From JAIRMO01 sp046533115 (GTDB lineage: Bacteria > Spirochaetota > Spirochaetia > Treponematales > Breznakiellaceae): DNA of 64,000 nucleotides. The DNA is taken from contig NZ_JAJQRC010000004.1 in NCBI RefSeq assembly GCF_046533115.1, forward strand, positions 62,001 to 126,000, in the 5' to 3' direction. This document shows positions 25,451-35,086 of this stretch, piece by piece (within the stretch, counting starts at the first letter, position 1; the number at the start of each line of letters is the position of its first letter). The position numbers and the translations under genes are program-made. The notes under the pieces are model-generated. The model made no database searches and had not been told where the DNA came from. It was given only the letters and a program-made list of their open reading frames with translations.

Positions 25451-27004
25451 ATGAAAAAGCTTATGCTTGTGCGATGGGAGCAGGACAGCGTGGACCAACA
25501 AAGCGAAACGATACTAATGAAACTCAACGGCATATCCAAGGCTTTTTACGGGAATTATGCCCTCAATAATGTTTCTCTTACGTTAAATGCAGGCAAGGTG
25601 CACTGTATTGCGGGAGAAAACGGAGCGGGAAAATCAACGCTTATCAAAATATTGACCGGTGCCTACCGGCCCGATAGTGGAGCTATCAGTTTTGGGAACA
25701 GGCAATACCGGCATCTTACCCCGCGGATATCTGCGGAAGCCGGCATTGTGGCGGTTTATCAGGAAAATGTTTTGGCCGAGCAGCTTACGGTAGCGGAGAA
25801 TATATTCGCCGCCCGTGAACCTGCCGGCCCCCTGGGATTGGTATCTTTCCGCAAGATGGAACAGGATACGGCCGCACTCCTGGGAAAATATGGCATTGAT
25901 TTACCTTCCACACGCCTGGTAAGCCAACTAACACTGGCCCAAAAACAATATGTCAAAATACTGAGGGCGATTTCGATGAAGCCCTGTATTCTGATTTTTG
26001 ACGAACCAACAGCCATGTTAAACATCAAAGACGTTCAAAAGGTCCTTGAACTGGTCTCCCGCTTCAGGGCAGAAGGCGCTTCCATCGTTTATATCTCGCA
26101 TCAATTAAGTGAAGTTCTTGAGATAGCAGATGAAATAACGGTACTTCGGGATGGGATTGTTGTATCAACCAGGAACAATAAAGATAAAGACATAACGCCC
26201 CAAATGCTTACCGCCGATATGGTTGGCCGCCCTATGGAATTGCTTTACAAACGCGGAAAAACTTTTAGTTCCCCGGAACCGGTACTCAGGGCGGAAAAAA
26301 TAAAAATTGAAGGATATAATGAAGAAAACAGTTTTCAGATAAATAGGGGAGAGATTGTTGTCATTACCGGCATGGTTGGATCGGGACGGACCGAATTATT
26401 AGAAGGAATATTTGGCTGCAGGAAAAAGACCGGAGGATCCTTGTATTTTTACGAACAAGAGCATTTTGCCGATACTCCCGAAAGTTCTATCCGCAAGGGG
26501 ATTGGATATATTACCGAAGATCGCCAGAAATCCGGATTGGCCCTTGTTTTGGATGTTGCGGAAAATATAACCTGTGTAGCGTTAAATCTGTTCCGGGGAT
26601 TTACCATTTTTCCCCGGAAAGAGACGGAAACGGCCCGAAAAGCGGCGGAGAGCAACAGGGTGAAGTATGAGTCTGTCAGGCAGCCGGTACGGCAACTCAG
26701 CGGCGGGAACCAGCAAAAGGTGTTGTTAAGTCGGTGGATGTTGAGAGGATTCGATATGATTCTGCTTGATGAACCAACCAAGGGCGTTGATATTAACGCC
26801 AAGTATGAAATATATGCGCTGATAGAAGAATTGTCCTCCCGGGGAAAATCCTTTCTCATTGTTTCATCGGATATGTCTGAGGTAATATCAATCAGTGACC
26901 GGGTTCTTATAATGCGTAAAGGCAAAATCTGCGGTGAACTAAAGAGTGAAGAAATTAACGAAAAAAATATCATTCATCATGCTCTGGGAGTAACCGGAAC
27001 ATAA
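25451..27004 (+). CDS. Sugar ABC transporter ATPase 3
   Basis: A 517-residue duplicated ATPase: domain 1 with GENGAGKSTL, VYQENVL and IFDEPTAML; domain 2 with GMVGSGRTELLEG, LSGGNQQK and LLDEPTKGVDIN. Start choice is open. ATG 25451 has AGAGG about 12 nt upstream; a GTG at 25490 with AGGA, or ATG 25517 at the beginning of the first beta strand, are alternatives. Codon usage and base composition are AT-richer than the flanking housekeeping genes, suggesting transfer. Confidence 0.92.
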   Translation: MKKLMLVRWEQDSVDQQSETILMKLNGISKAFYGNYALNNVSLTLNAGKVHCIAGENGAGKSTLIKILTGAYRPDSGAISFGNRQYRHLTPRISAEAGIVAVYQENVLAEQLTVAENIFAAREPAGPLGLVSFRKMEQDTAALLGKYGIDLPSTRLVSQLTLAQKQYVKILRAISMKPCILIFDEPTAMLNIKDVQKVLELVSRFRAEGASIVYISHQLSEVLEIADEITVLRDGIVVSTRNNKDKDITPQMLTADMVGRPMELLYKRGKTFSSPEPVLRAEKIKIEGYNEENSFQINRGEIVVITGMVGSGRTELLEGIFGCRKKTGGSLYFYEQEHFADTPESSIRKGIGYITEDRQKSGLALVLDVAENITCVALNLFRGFTIFPRKETETARKAAESNRVKYESVRQPVRQLSGGNQQKVLLSRWMLRGFDMILLDEPTKGVDINAKYEIYALIEELSSRGKSFLIVSSDMSEVISISDRVLIMRKGKICGELKSEEINEKNIIHHALGVTGT

Positions 27005-27034
27005 AAGCATTCTTTTGGTTGGAGGAAAATCCTG

Positions 27035-27988
27035 GTGAACAAGAGATACGTATTTTTCCAGACAAATATGCAGAAACTGGTACTGCTTGGAATAATCGCG
27101 GTTATTTGTATTACCGCCTCAATTATCAACCCTAATTTCTTTGCGGTAAGAAATTTCTTGGCAATTCTGCAACAGATAGCCGTTTTGGGAATAATTACAA
27201 TAGCGATGCTCAGTCTCATGATCGCCAGGACTATTGATCTTTCCCTTGGCGCGATTATCGGTTTATGCGGAGGTATACTGTGCAAGATGATGATGGCCGG
27301 ATACTCAATTTACCGGGCAGTGTCGTTTGTGTTTCTTTTGTCCGGATTTTGTGGTTTCCTAAACGGGCTAATAGTGACAAAATCAAAAAGCGAGCCGCTC
27401 ATCATTACTCTAGGGATGAGTTTTTTTTACAATGGCCTTGCGCTGGTCATTACCGATGGGGGATTCCTCTCTTTGAAAGGGCATCTTTCATGGCTTGGAA
27501 GCGGTTCCTTACTGGGCATTCCCGTCCCGGTCCTGGTTCTGTTCATTCTGATGCTCCTAATGCATTTTATACTTAAATTTACAAAATACGGCCGCCGGCT
27601 TCATTTAATTGGCGCCAATGAGGAAATGGCCTATCTTTCCGGTATCGCAGTTGATCAATATAAAATTATCAATTATACTATAGGTGGATTTATTACCGGC
27701 ATTGCCACATTGGTATTGGTTGCCCGGCTAGGCAATATTTTGGCGGGTTCGGGAAACGGTTATGAATTCAGGGCTTTATCCGCGGCCATTATTGGTGGGG
27801 TCACTTTTGAGGGCGCAATTGGAGATGTGCCGGGAGTGTTTTTGGGCGCCATATTATTGGGCGTTGTATCCAACGCGATGAATGTCCTGGGTGTTTCAGC
27901 TTTTTACCAGACGGCGGTAATGGGATTGATTATTGTTGCTGCGGTTACCATCAGTAATATTAATAAGAAAAAGCGAAACAAAACATAA
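27035..27988 (+). CDS. Sugar ABC transporter permease 3
   Basis: RbsC-type permease of 317 residues with about nine membrane helices. Family segments: RTIDLSLGAIIGLCGG, EPLIITLGMSFF and GNGYEFRALSAAIIGGVTFEG. It starts at GTG 27035 with GGAGG 9 nt upstream. It is divergent from permeases 1 and 2. It ends 43 nt before the ROK gene remnant. Confidence 0.92.
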   Translation: MNKRYVFFQTNMQKLVLLGIIAVICITASIINPNFFAVRNFLAILQQIAVLGIITIAMLSLMIARTIDLSLGAIIGLCGGILCKMMMAGYSIYRAVSFVFLLSGFCGFLNGLIVTKSKSEPLIITLGMSFFYNGLALVITDGGFLSLKGHLSWLGSGSLLGIPVPVLVLFILMLLMHFILKFTKYGRRLHLIGANEEMAYLSGIAVDQYKIINYTIGGFITGIATLVLVARLGNILAGSGNGYEFRALSAAIIGGVTFEGAIGDVPGVFLGAILLGVVSNAMNVLGVSAFYQTAVMGLIIVAAVTISNINKKKRNKT

Positions 27989-28031
27989 GGGAATCCCTAT
28001 ACACCGCAAAGAAGGAAACACTGAACCGGAT

Positions 28032-28839
28032 ATGTTAAGAACAGGCGTAAACTTACAACAATTAAAGGAACGGAACAGCTTGTCGATTCTTCAAACCATT
28101 CGGGATAAAGGACCTGTTTCGCGTATCCAAATTGGGCAAATTCTGGGATTAAGCAATACTATCTGTATGGGTCTGACAAGAGAGCTTGCCGCCATAGGGC
28201 TTATCCGCGAAACCGGCCACGGCGATTCCAGTGGGGGGCGCAAATCCGTTTTACTGGGAATACGGCTATGTACTCGGCATGATACTGTCCCACGGGGGAA
28301 TACTGTGCGGGGTATACAATTTACAATTGGACAGAAAAAAGGTTATTAATCATAACATCAGGCTTACCGGCGAAGATATAATTTCCAAAATACAATACAC
28401 CAATGAAACAATCAAAAAGAGCGGACTGACGGATAAGCATATTGTCGGAATGACCATAGGCGTTGGCGGCATTGTGGACACGGAAAAAGCAAATATTATA
28501 GGTTCTACCCATTTTCAATCAAGGGAAATTATCCACATCCATGAACAATTGGACAGTATTTTCCCCTTCCCCCTGTATCTGGAAAATTACGGTAATTTGA
28601 TGGTATTGGCAGAAAAGAAGATGTTTTATCCCCACTGCGAGTCTCTTGTTTTTATCCAAGTAGACGCCGGGATTGGCGGAGGCATTATTTCCAATAACAG
28701 AATCATACGGGGCGCCGGCGGCTATGCCGGTGAAATAGGGCATATGTCGATTGAAAGAAATGGACCCCTGTGGTTACCGGGCACGTCCGGGCTGTGGGGG
28801 CTCCGGGGAGGTAACTCCCCGGTTCTACCCGGCCTATAG
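28032..28839 (+). pseudogene. ROK-family transcriptional regulator, frameshifted and truncated
   Basis: The first part encodes a winged helix (NSLSILQTIRDKGPVSRIQIGQILGLS) and the start of the ROK sugar-kinase-like domain up to GGRKSVLL. From about 28256 the reading continues in another frame as YGYVLGMILSHGG and through the ROK core (IGVGGIVDTE, QVDAGIGGGIISN, GAGGYAGEIGHMSIERNGPLW). A one-base loss or gain in the run around 28253-28260 explains it. After ERNGPLW the conserved CGNRGCLE Zn motif is missing; the frame runs into the dispersed hairpin repeat at 28805 and stops. ROK proteins usually repress neighbouring sugar genes, so loss would leave the upstream operons unrepressed. A sequencing error could explain the frameshift but not the missing C-terminus. 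Confidence 0.85.
28805..28834. repeat. Dispersed GC-rich hairpin repeat, full copy
   Basis: A 30-bp copy of the element at 11080-11109 (GGGGAGGTAACTCCCCG with the TTCTACCCGGCC tail) sits exactly where the ROK reading frame loses homology. The remaining 28840-28980 is non-coding and has no recognised element. Confidence 0.6.
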
Positions 28840-28980
28840 GTGTATACTTAAGAATTCTACTCGCGAAGTCGAATAAGAAGGGAATATCTCATCGTTCCCT
28901 GATTTCGCTTTCCTTCTTCGCCTTATGCGCCTTCGTGGTAAATTTCTTAAATTCCATATGTAATAGTCATTTACATGGTA

Positions 28981-30281
28981 CTAAGGCGTATTCCCGCTGA
29001 TGGTTCCGCCGGTTTGGTTGAACACCGCGCCATACTGGGATACATACACTCCGCCTTTCTCGGCGCTGGTGTTGCCGCTGATGGTTCCCCCGGACATGGT
29101 AAATTCGCCGTAGGGCGCTACTTGCACCCCTCCCCCTTGCTGCTGTGAGGTATTGTTGAGGATATCCCCGCTAGTCATGGTGAACAGGCCCCTCCCGTTT
29201 ATATATACGCCGCCGCCTGAGTCTGTTTTGACTCCGCCGTTTCCGCTGATAGTCCCTCCGGACAGGGTGAAGGTCGTATAGTCATTGACATAGACCCCTC
29301 CCCCGGCCCCCGAAGCATTGCTGTAATCGGTATTGACATTGTTTTGTATTATTCCCCCGGTCATGGTCATAGAGCCCTTATACACCATAACACCGCCGCC
29401 GTTCTGGGCAGTGTTACCGCTGATTTCTCCCCCGGCCATGACAAACTCCCCTTCGGAGGCTGAACCGGCGGTACCCACCAATACCCCGCCGCCCCACACG
29501 GTATACCCCCCGGTGAGGGTCAGGTTATCCCCCAGGGTTACCTTGTTGTTCGCCACATACAGAGCCCGGCCCTCGTTGGCAACGCTTCTGGCGGCGTTTA
29601 ATACCCCCTTCTGAACGGGGTCACCCTTCAGGATAATAGGCGGGTAGTTACCGGCCCCGGAAACATCGACCATGGACTTGTTGGAACCAAAGGAACCGGA
29701 AGCGGTAATGGTCCCGCTGATCACAATAACGGCGCTTTCACCGGCCTTCCATTTTCCGCCGCGGTAGGCCGTTCTTATGTGATCCAGGGCCGTCTGTACC
29801 GAGGCAAGGGGCTTTGAAGGTTCCGTCCCGGTGTTGGCGTTATTTCCGCCTGCGGAAACATACCACGTCGTATTTTGGGAACCGGGAATTGGAGTTGGAG
29901 TTGGAGTTGGAGTTGGAGTTGGAGTTGGAGTTGGAGTTGGAGTTGGAGTTGGAGTTGGAGTTGGAGTTGGAGTTGGAGTTGGAGTGGAGTTGGAGTTGGA
30001 GTTGGAGTTGGAGTTGGAGTTGGAGTTGGAGTTGGAGTTGGAGTTGGAGTTGGAGTTGGAGTTGGAGTTGGAGTTGATGGAGTTGGAGTTGATGGAGTTG
30101 GAGTTGATGGGGTCGGGGTTGACGGAGCCGGATTCGAAGGAGTCGGAGTTGGGGAACTTTTCTCTTTATCCGAATCGTTGTCTCTAATCGCAACCAAGGG
30201 TTCTGCGCACCCTGCCATAAAAAATACCAAAGAAATCATTAAAAAAACAGCCAAGGAAAAAAACGGCAATTTAGGAAACAA
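28981..30281 (-). pseudogene. Repeat-linker lipoprotein with beta-helix domain, disconnected by one-base deletion
   Basis: Read in one frame from ATG 30281 the protein has a signal peptide with lipobox MAGC (Cys at about residue 24), then an acidic segment and a (Thr-Pro)n linker. After a five-base repeat unit at 29981-29985 (instead of six) the frame is lost. Counting one missing base, the Thr-Pro linker resumes in frame with a large outer domain (from about TPIPGSQNTTWYVSAGGNN) that runs to 28981 with repeated GGTISGN-type turns, a right-handed beta-helix. So this is a surface lipoprotein in an OFF state or a sequencing artefact. An internal ATG (29724) can express only the helix part. Without the deletion the protein would have about 434 residues. 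Confidence 0.8.
29889..30108. repeat. Hexanucleotide microsatellite encoding Thr-Pro repeats
   Basis: On the plus strand GGAGTT is repeated about 30 times, with variants GATGGAGTT near the right end. One unit at 29981-29985 is five bases long. A change in unit number shifts length by two codons without affecting the frame, so only the short unit breaks the frame. Plus-strand open frames of Glu-Leu or Trp-Ser repeats across it are artefacts of the tract. Confidence 0.95.
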
Positions 30282-30432
30282 GTGAAAAAACCTCTCTAGT
30301 TATCTATGACACGGTTCCAAAACAGGTGGTCCCGCGGGGGCATAATGCTAAAACCGTATCTTTTTTATAAAAGCAGCTTCAAACCTCATCTGAGTTTTGA
30401 ACAGGCTCTATCTATAATATAGTTAGGCAGTT

Positions 30433-31230
30433 TTAAAATGTCAAATTTTGAAATGGAAACCCGTCGATGGAAAGTTCATTAACCCGGTACCGGTCTCCCC
30501 AGCTGCCCCGGCGGTCCATGGTATCGGGGGCCGCTTCCAGCCGGCGTTCGGCCAGGGTATCCTGGAGGAGCCGCAAAAAATCCCGGCGGCTCATCTCCTG
30601 TCCCCCCAGACTGAGAAGATGATCCGTGGGGACCTGACAGTCGATAAAGGCCACTCCGTCGGCAAAGAGGAGCCGTGCCAGGGTTAAAAAAGCCGCCTTG
30701 GAAGCGTTGGAAACCCGGGCGAACATGGATTCCCCAAAAAACACCCGTCCCAGCCGTATCCCGTAACACCCCCCGGCCAGTTTCCCCCCGGCATAGCTTT
30801 CCGCAGAATGGGCCCAACCCAGACGGTGCAGTTCCGTATAGGCCCGGATCATATCACCGGTGATCCAGCTTCCCCCCTGCCCGGGGCGTTCTATTCCGGC
30901 GCAGCCGCGGATCACGGCGGCAAAGTCCCGATCCAGGGCCACCTCAAATTTACCCTTTTTTAAAAGCCGTTGCATGGAGGCGGAAATATGGAGTTTTTCA
31001 GGAAAAATCACAAACCGGGGGTCCGGAGACTGCCAAAGGATGGGATCCCCCGGATTAAACCAGGGGAAGATCCCCTGTTCATAGGCGGAGAGGAGCATCC
31101 CTGGAGAAAGATTCCCCCCAATTGCCACAATACCGTCAATCGCCCCTTCCGGCGAAGGAAAGGAGAAGCGCATGTCTTCGGTAAGATAGGGAAATTCCGG
31201 ATAAACCCCGGATTTTTTCCGGCCCTGCAC
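30433..31230 (-). CDS. aat: Leucyl/phenylalanyl-tRNA-protein transferase
   Basis: Aat attaches Leu or Phe from aminoacyl-tRNA to proteins beginning with Lys or Arg, making them N-degrons recognised by ClpS. Family motifs are QGIFPWF, WQSPDPRFVI, VGEL-like GESMFARVSNASK, and FIDCQVPTDHLLSLGG. It starts at GTG 31230 with GGAGG 5 nt upstream. The 265-residue length is slightly above the usual 230. It lies 22 nt after clpA, third in the clpS-clpA-aat operon, which puts the tagging enzyme and the degradation machinery under shared control. Confidence 0.96.
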   Translation of the reverse strand: MQGRKKSGVYPEFPYLTEDMRFSFPSPEGAIDGIVAIGGNLSPGMLLSAYEQGIFPWFNPGDPILWQSPDPRFVIFPEKLHISASMQRLLKKGKFEVALDRDFAAVIRGCAGIERPGQGGSWITGDMIRAYTELHRLGWAHSAESYAGGKLAGGCYGIRLGRVFFGESMFARVSNASKAAFLTLARLLFADGVAFIDCQVPTDHLLSLGGQEMSRRDFLRLLQDTLAERRLEAAPDTMDRRGSWGDRYRVNELSIDGFPFQNLTF

Positions 31231-31252
31231 CGGAACCTCCTGGGGGTTTCCC

Positions 31253-33745
31253 CTAAGAAAGCGCCTCGATCCGGTATTCCCCCTCCTGCCAGTCGGCCCG
31301 GGCGGAACCGCCGGAACTTAAAGAACCAAAGAGGACCTCATCCACAAAAAAGCCCTTGATCTTGTCTTCAATAAGGCGGCCCACATTCCGGGCGCCGAAC
31401 TCCCGGCTGTACCCTTCCTCCGCCAAATGATCAATACAGGTTTCGGTCACTTCCAGCTTTACCTTTTTATCCGCCAACTGCACCTTAAACAGGTCCAGTT
31501 CCTTTTTGACGATAGACACCATCACTTCCCGGGAAAGGTGGTTGAACCGTACCACCCCATCCAGACGGTTACGGAATTCCGGAGTAAAGATCCGCTCCAC
31601 CGCTCCGTCCACAGCGGTTTCGTCGATAAGCCGTTCCCCAAAACCGATAAGGCTTTTTCCAATATCCCGAGCCCCGGCATTACTGGTCATAATCAGGACC
31701 ACGTTCCGAAAATCCGCCTTTCTGCCGTTATTGTCGGTCAAGGTGGCGTAATCCATGATCTGCAGGAGGATGTTGTAAATGTCCGGATGGGCCTTTTCAA
31801 TTTCATCCAGCAGAACCACACTGTGGGGCTGCTTCCGCACCGCATCGGTGAGGAGCCCCCCGTCTTCGTATCCCACATAGCCCGGCGGCGAACCGATAAG
31901 CCGGGATACGGTATGCTTTTCCTGGTATTCGCTCATGTCAAAACGGTGCATGGATATCCCCAGGATATCCGCGAGGCTCCGGGCCAATTCGGTTTTACCC
32001 ACTCCGGTGGGGCCCACAAAGAGAAAATTCGCCACCGGCTTGTTTTCGGCCCGGAATCCCGCCCGGGACTGCTTAACCGACTTTACCACCGCCCTTACCG
32101 CCGCATCCTGGCCGAATATCCGCTCCTGAAGCTTTTCTTCCAGCGCCTTGAGTTTATCCCGCTCGCTCCCCGCCACGGACCGTTCCGGTATCCGGGCTAT
32201 CCGGGAAACCACCGATTCGATCAGGGGAAGCCCTATCTCGATAATTTCTACGGTTCCTTCCTGCAGGGTGGCAGGAATTTCCGTATGACCCGGCAGCTGG
32301 GATGTTTCAGACAGGGAAGAATGTTTCCGGGAAGTTATTTTCTCCCTAACGTCAAAGAGAAAATCCCTTTTTCCGGTATTTTCTGAAACAACGACTCCTT
32401 CGGTTTGGAGATCGTCTCCCTCCCCGCCGGGGGGAGTTTTAGATTGACTTCCCGCTTCTTTAAAAGCCACTATTCGGGCAAAGGCTCCGGCTTCGTCGAT
32501 CACGTCTATGGCTTTATCCGGGAGCCGCCGCTCGGTGATATACTGGGCGGATAAACGAACCGCCCCCTCCACCGCTTCGTCGCTGTAATGGACATGGTGG
32601 TAATCCTCGTATTTAGACTTGAGTCCCCGGAGGATCGCCATGGCGTCCTCTTCGGAAGGCTCCGGAATATCGATTTTCTGGAAACGCCGGGAAAGGGCCC
32701 GGTCCTTATCAAAGAATTTGCCGTATTCCTCATGGGTGGTCGAGCCGATACACCGGATCTTTCCTGAGGTCAGGGCCGGTTTCAGGAGATTCGACGCATC
32801 CAGGGCGCCCCCGGATACGGAACCGGCCCCTACAAGGGTATGGATCTCGTCAATAAAGAGGATGGCCCGTTCTTTTTTAAGCATTTCCTCAACAACCCGC
32901 TTGACCCGTTCCTCAAAATCCCCCCGGTATTTGGTCCCCGCCACCAAGGCTCCCATGTCCAGGGAAAAGATGGAAAAATCCTTCAATGTAGGGGGAACCG
33001 TTCCCGCCACAATCCGCTGGGCCAGCCCTTCGGTGATGGCGGTTTTTCCCACCCCCGAATCCCCCACATGCACGGGATTATTTTTGAGCCGCCGGCAGAG
33101 CACCTGGATCGTCCGATCCAATTCCGCTTCCCGGCCGATAACCGGTTCCAGCCGGCCCTCCCGGGCCAAAGCGGTCAGCTCCGTCGCATACCGATCCAGG
33201 GCGCTTTTTTTTGTGGTTTTGGTTTTCTGGGTTTCCTCTTCCGCACTCTCTTCTTTGGAATCGTCCATACCGCTGAGGATATGATTATCCATTTTACGGA
33301 ATCCAAAGGTCTGCTCATCCTCCCCCTCAAAACCATGGGAAAGAATTTCTAAAAGCTCCAGCCGTTTTATCCCAACCTTACGGAGATAATAGGCACAGTA
33401 ATTCCGCTCTTCATCGTAAAGGGATACCAGGATATCCGCCACATCCAGGGTATCCTTTTGAGACGATTGGCTCTGCAATACCGCCCGCTCCAGAACACTT
33501 TGAAAGCCCACCGTATGGGTGGGTTCGGTATTGCTCATAACCGGTACCTTTTGTTCAAAGTAGTTTTCCATACCGAGTTTAAGCTGTTCCAGGTTGGCAC
33601 CGCAGGCGGAAAGGATCCCCTGAACCTCGTCAAAGGCCAGGGCCGCATACAGGATATGTTCCGGGGTCAGGTACTCATGATTCCGTACCCGGGCCTCATT
33701 ATATGCGGCATTTATGATAGCCTGCACATGGCGGCTGATTTTCAT
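31253..33745 (-). CDS. clpA: ATP-dependent Clp protease ATP-binding subunit ClpA
   Basis: ClpA is a hexameric unfoldase that feeds ClpP. The 830 residues hold the N-terminal double Clp_N repeat (about 1-145), AAA domain 1 (Walker A GDSGVGKTAITE, Walker B LFIDEIHTLVGAG) and AAA domain 2 (GPTGVGKTELARSLA, LLDEIEKAHPD, C-terminal D2-small domain). The ClpP-docking loop IGF is seen in KSLIGFGE. A long Lys/Glu-rich insertion after the middle of the protein (about residues 430-500) is extra. GAGGAG precedes the ATG by 7 nt. ClpP itself is not in the window. Confidence 0.96.
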   Translation of the reverse strand: MKISRHVQAIINAAYNEARVRNHEYLTPEHILYAALAFDEVQGILSACGANLEQLKLGMENYFEQKVPVMSNTEPTHTVGFQSVLERAVLQSQSSQKDTLDVADILVSLYDEERNYCAYYLRKVGIKRLELLEILSHGFEGEDEQTFGFRKMDNHILSGMDDSKEESAEEETQKTKTTKKSALDRYATELTALAREGRLEPVIGREAELDRTIQVLCRRLKNNPVHVGDSGVGKTAITEGLAQRIVAGTVPPTLKDFSIFSLDMGALVAGTKYRGDFEERVKRVVEEMLKKERAILFIDEIHTLVGAGSVSGGALDASNLLKPALTSGKIRCIGSTTHEEYGKFFDKDRALSRRFQKIDIPEPSEEDAMAILRGLKSKYEDYHHVHYSDEAVEGAVRLSAQYITERRLPDKAIDVIDEAGAFARIVAFKEAGSQSKTPPGGEGDDLQTEGVVVSENTGKRDFLFDVREKITSRKHSSLSETSQLPGHTEIPATLQEGTVEIIEIGLPLIESVVSRIARIPERSVAGSERDKLKALEEKLQERIFGQDAAVRAVVKSVKQSRAGFRAENKPVANFLFVGPTGVGKTELARSLADILGISMHRFDMSEYQEKHTVSRLIGSPPGYVGYEDGGLLTDAVRKQPHSVVLLDEIEKAHPDIYNILLQIMDYATLTDNNGRKADFRNVVLIMTSNAGARDIGKSLIGFGERLIDETAVDGAVERIFTPEFRNRLDGVVRFNHLSREVMVSIVKKELDLFKVQLADKKVKLEVTETCIDHLAEEGYSREFGARNVGRLIEDKIKGFFVDEVLFGSLSSGGSARADWQEGEYRIEALS

Positions 33746-33800
33746 TCCATTGCTCCTCTTTTTAATATAGCACCTTTTTTAAAAGACCTCAATTATCCCC

Positions 33801-34112
33801 TCATACTTTTTCAATAATACACCTCAGGGGAAAATCGTGTTCCCGGGCCATGATATGGACCTGTTCCGTTTTGGTTGTAGCAATATCCCAGGAATATACC
33901 CCCACAATACCCCGGCCTTTCCGGTGTACGTCCATCATAATCTGATTCGCATCGATTTCGTTTTTATGGAAGATAAGAATCAGGATATCCACCACAAAAT
34001 CCATGGTCGTATAATGATCATTCAGCAGGATCACCCGGAATTCTTCAGGTTCCTTTACTTTTTCTTCTTTTTTGGTACGTAATTCCGTCCCATTTTCCAG
34101 AAATACCGGCAT
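33801..34112 (-). CDS. clpS: ATP-dependent Clp protease adaptor ClpS
   Basis: ClpS binds N-terminal Leu, Phe, Tyr or Trp and delivers the protein to ClpA. The 103-residue protein has a flexible charged N-terminus, then the core FRVILLNDHYTTMDFVVDIL (with Asn and Asp of the N-degron pocket), the conserved HRKGRGIVGVYSWDIA segment and the C-terminal EHDFPLRCIIEK. It is first in the clpS-clpA-aat operon, 55 nt before clpA. GGGTGG lies close before the ATG. Confidence 0.95.
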   Translation of the reverse strand: MPVFLENGTELRTKKEEKVKEPEEFRVILLNDHYTTMDFVVDILILIFHKNEIDANQIMMDVHRKGRGIVGVYSWDIATTKTEQVHIMAREHDFPLRCIIEKV

Positions 34113-34366
34113 AAATCCACCCTTTTACTTTAAGATAAATAAAAATTGGTCTTTAAACAAGGTCAGGGGCGTAATTCCGGGGATCGGGGCGGTAACCCCA
34201 TGCCATGGAGGGCATCGATGAGCATTGACAAAACCTGATGGAATAAAGTATCGTTCACCCGGGTGGGCGGCCGGATCGGGCACCAAACAGCGCTTGAAGG
34301 GTTCTCAATTCCTTAGTGGATGTTTTTCGTTATCCGGGGCGGTGAAATTTTGTTTCCGGGCAGCCC
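34113..34366. other. Intergenic region between clpS and metN
   Basis: Two short hairpins are visible: GGGG-cggtaa-CCCC at about 34184 and ATGCC..GGCAT at about 34199. A minus-strand open frame without a start codon (about 34175-34320) encodes a peptide-like sequence including TRVNDTLFHQVLSML, which may be a gene remnant, but I could not identify it. No methionine permease (metI) or binding protein (metQ) is present where they would be expected after metN. Confidence 0.4.
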
Positions 34367-35086
34367 CTAGGCGTAAACCAATTCCCGGGCAGCTTCGGTT
34401 TTTGGCGTGGTAAACAGGGTCTCTACCGGCCCCTGCTCCACAATACGGCCCTCATCCAGCACCGCCACCTCTTCGCAAATCTCCCGGATTACCTCCATCT
34501 GATGGGTGATCAGTACCACGGTAAGCCGCAGCCGATCATGGAGTTCCCGAATAAGGGTGAGGATCGACCGGGTGGTCTGGGGATCCAGGGAGCTTGTGGC
34601 CTCGTCGCAAAAGAGGACCTCGGGATTCACCGCCAGGGCCCGGGCAATGGCGACCCGCTGCTTTTGCCCTCCCGAAAGTTCCCGGAGCCGAGCCTTGCGT
34701 TTATCCGTAATAGCTACCATTTCCAAAAGCTCATCCACCCGTTTTTCGATCTGTTTTTTGTGGAACCCGGAGATCTCCAGGGGATAACTGATATTGCCGG
34801 TCACATTCCGGGAAGAAAGGAGGTTGAAATTCTGAAAGATCATACCCATTTTCCGCCGCCTTAACAGCAGATCCTTACCCGTCAGTATATCCACCCGTTC
34901 ATCCCCATAATAAACCTCCCCCTCATCGGGAGGTTCCAGAAGGCTCATGATCCGCAGCAGGGTGGATTTTCCCGCCCCGCTTTTTCCGATAATCCCGTAT
35001 AAGCCCCCTCCGGGGATCGTAAGATTCACCCTGTCCACTGCGGATACGGCGGCATAACGTTTTGATACTCCCTTAAGGGTAATCAT
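34367..35086 (-). CDS. Methionine-type ABC transporter ATPase (MetN-like), orphan
   Basis: An ATPase with Walker A GKSGAGKSTLL, Q-loop MIFQNFNLL, signature LSGGQKQRVAIA, Walker B LFCDEATSSLDPQ and switch His THQMEV. The DEATSSLDP sequence and NLLSSRNV are typical of MetN. The ATG at 35086 has AAGGAG 6 nt upstream; the open frame extends upstream to 35116 without need. No metI or metQ lies beside it, so it is orphan here or serves a permease elsewhere. The C-terminal regulatory ACT-like (NIL) domain of MetN is absent (240 residues only). Confidence 0.85.
   Translation of the reverse strand: MITLKGVSKRYAAVSAVDRVNLTIPGGGLYGIIGKSGAGKSTLLRIMSLLEPPDEGEVYYGDERVDILTGKDLLLRRRKMGMIFQNFNLLSSRNVTGNISYPLEISGFHKKQIEKRVDELLEMVAITDKRKARLRELSGGQKQRVAIARALAVNPEVLFCDEATSSLDPQTTRSILTLIRELHDRLRLTVVLITHQMEVIREICEEVAVLDEGRIVEQGPVETLFTTPKTEAARELVYA

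Noticed and set aside
29889..30108. CRISPR array
   Set aside because: The unit is only 6 bp and has no spacers; it is a coding microsatellite.
29814..30285. Plus-strand repeat proteins (Glu-Leu, Trp-Ser, Gly-Val repeats)
   Set aside because: They are produced by the hexanucleotide tract in the wrong strand; the lipoprotein signal peptide and beta-helix domain are on the minus strand.
34175..34320. Small gene between clpS and metN
   Set aside because: The peptide-like frame has no start codon or ribosome binding site; at best a remnant.
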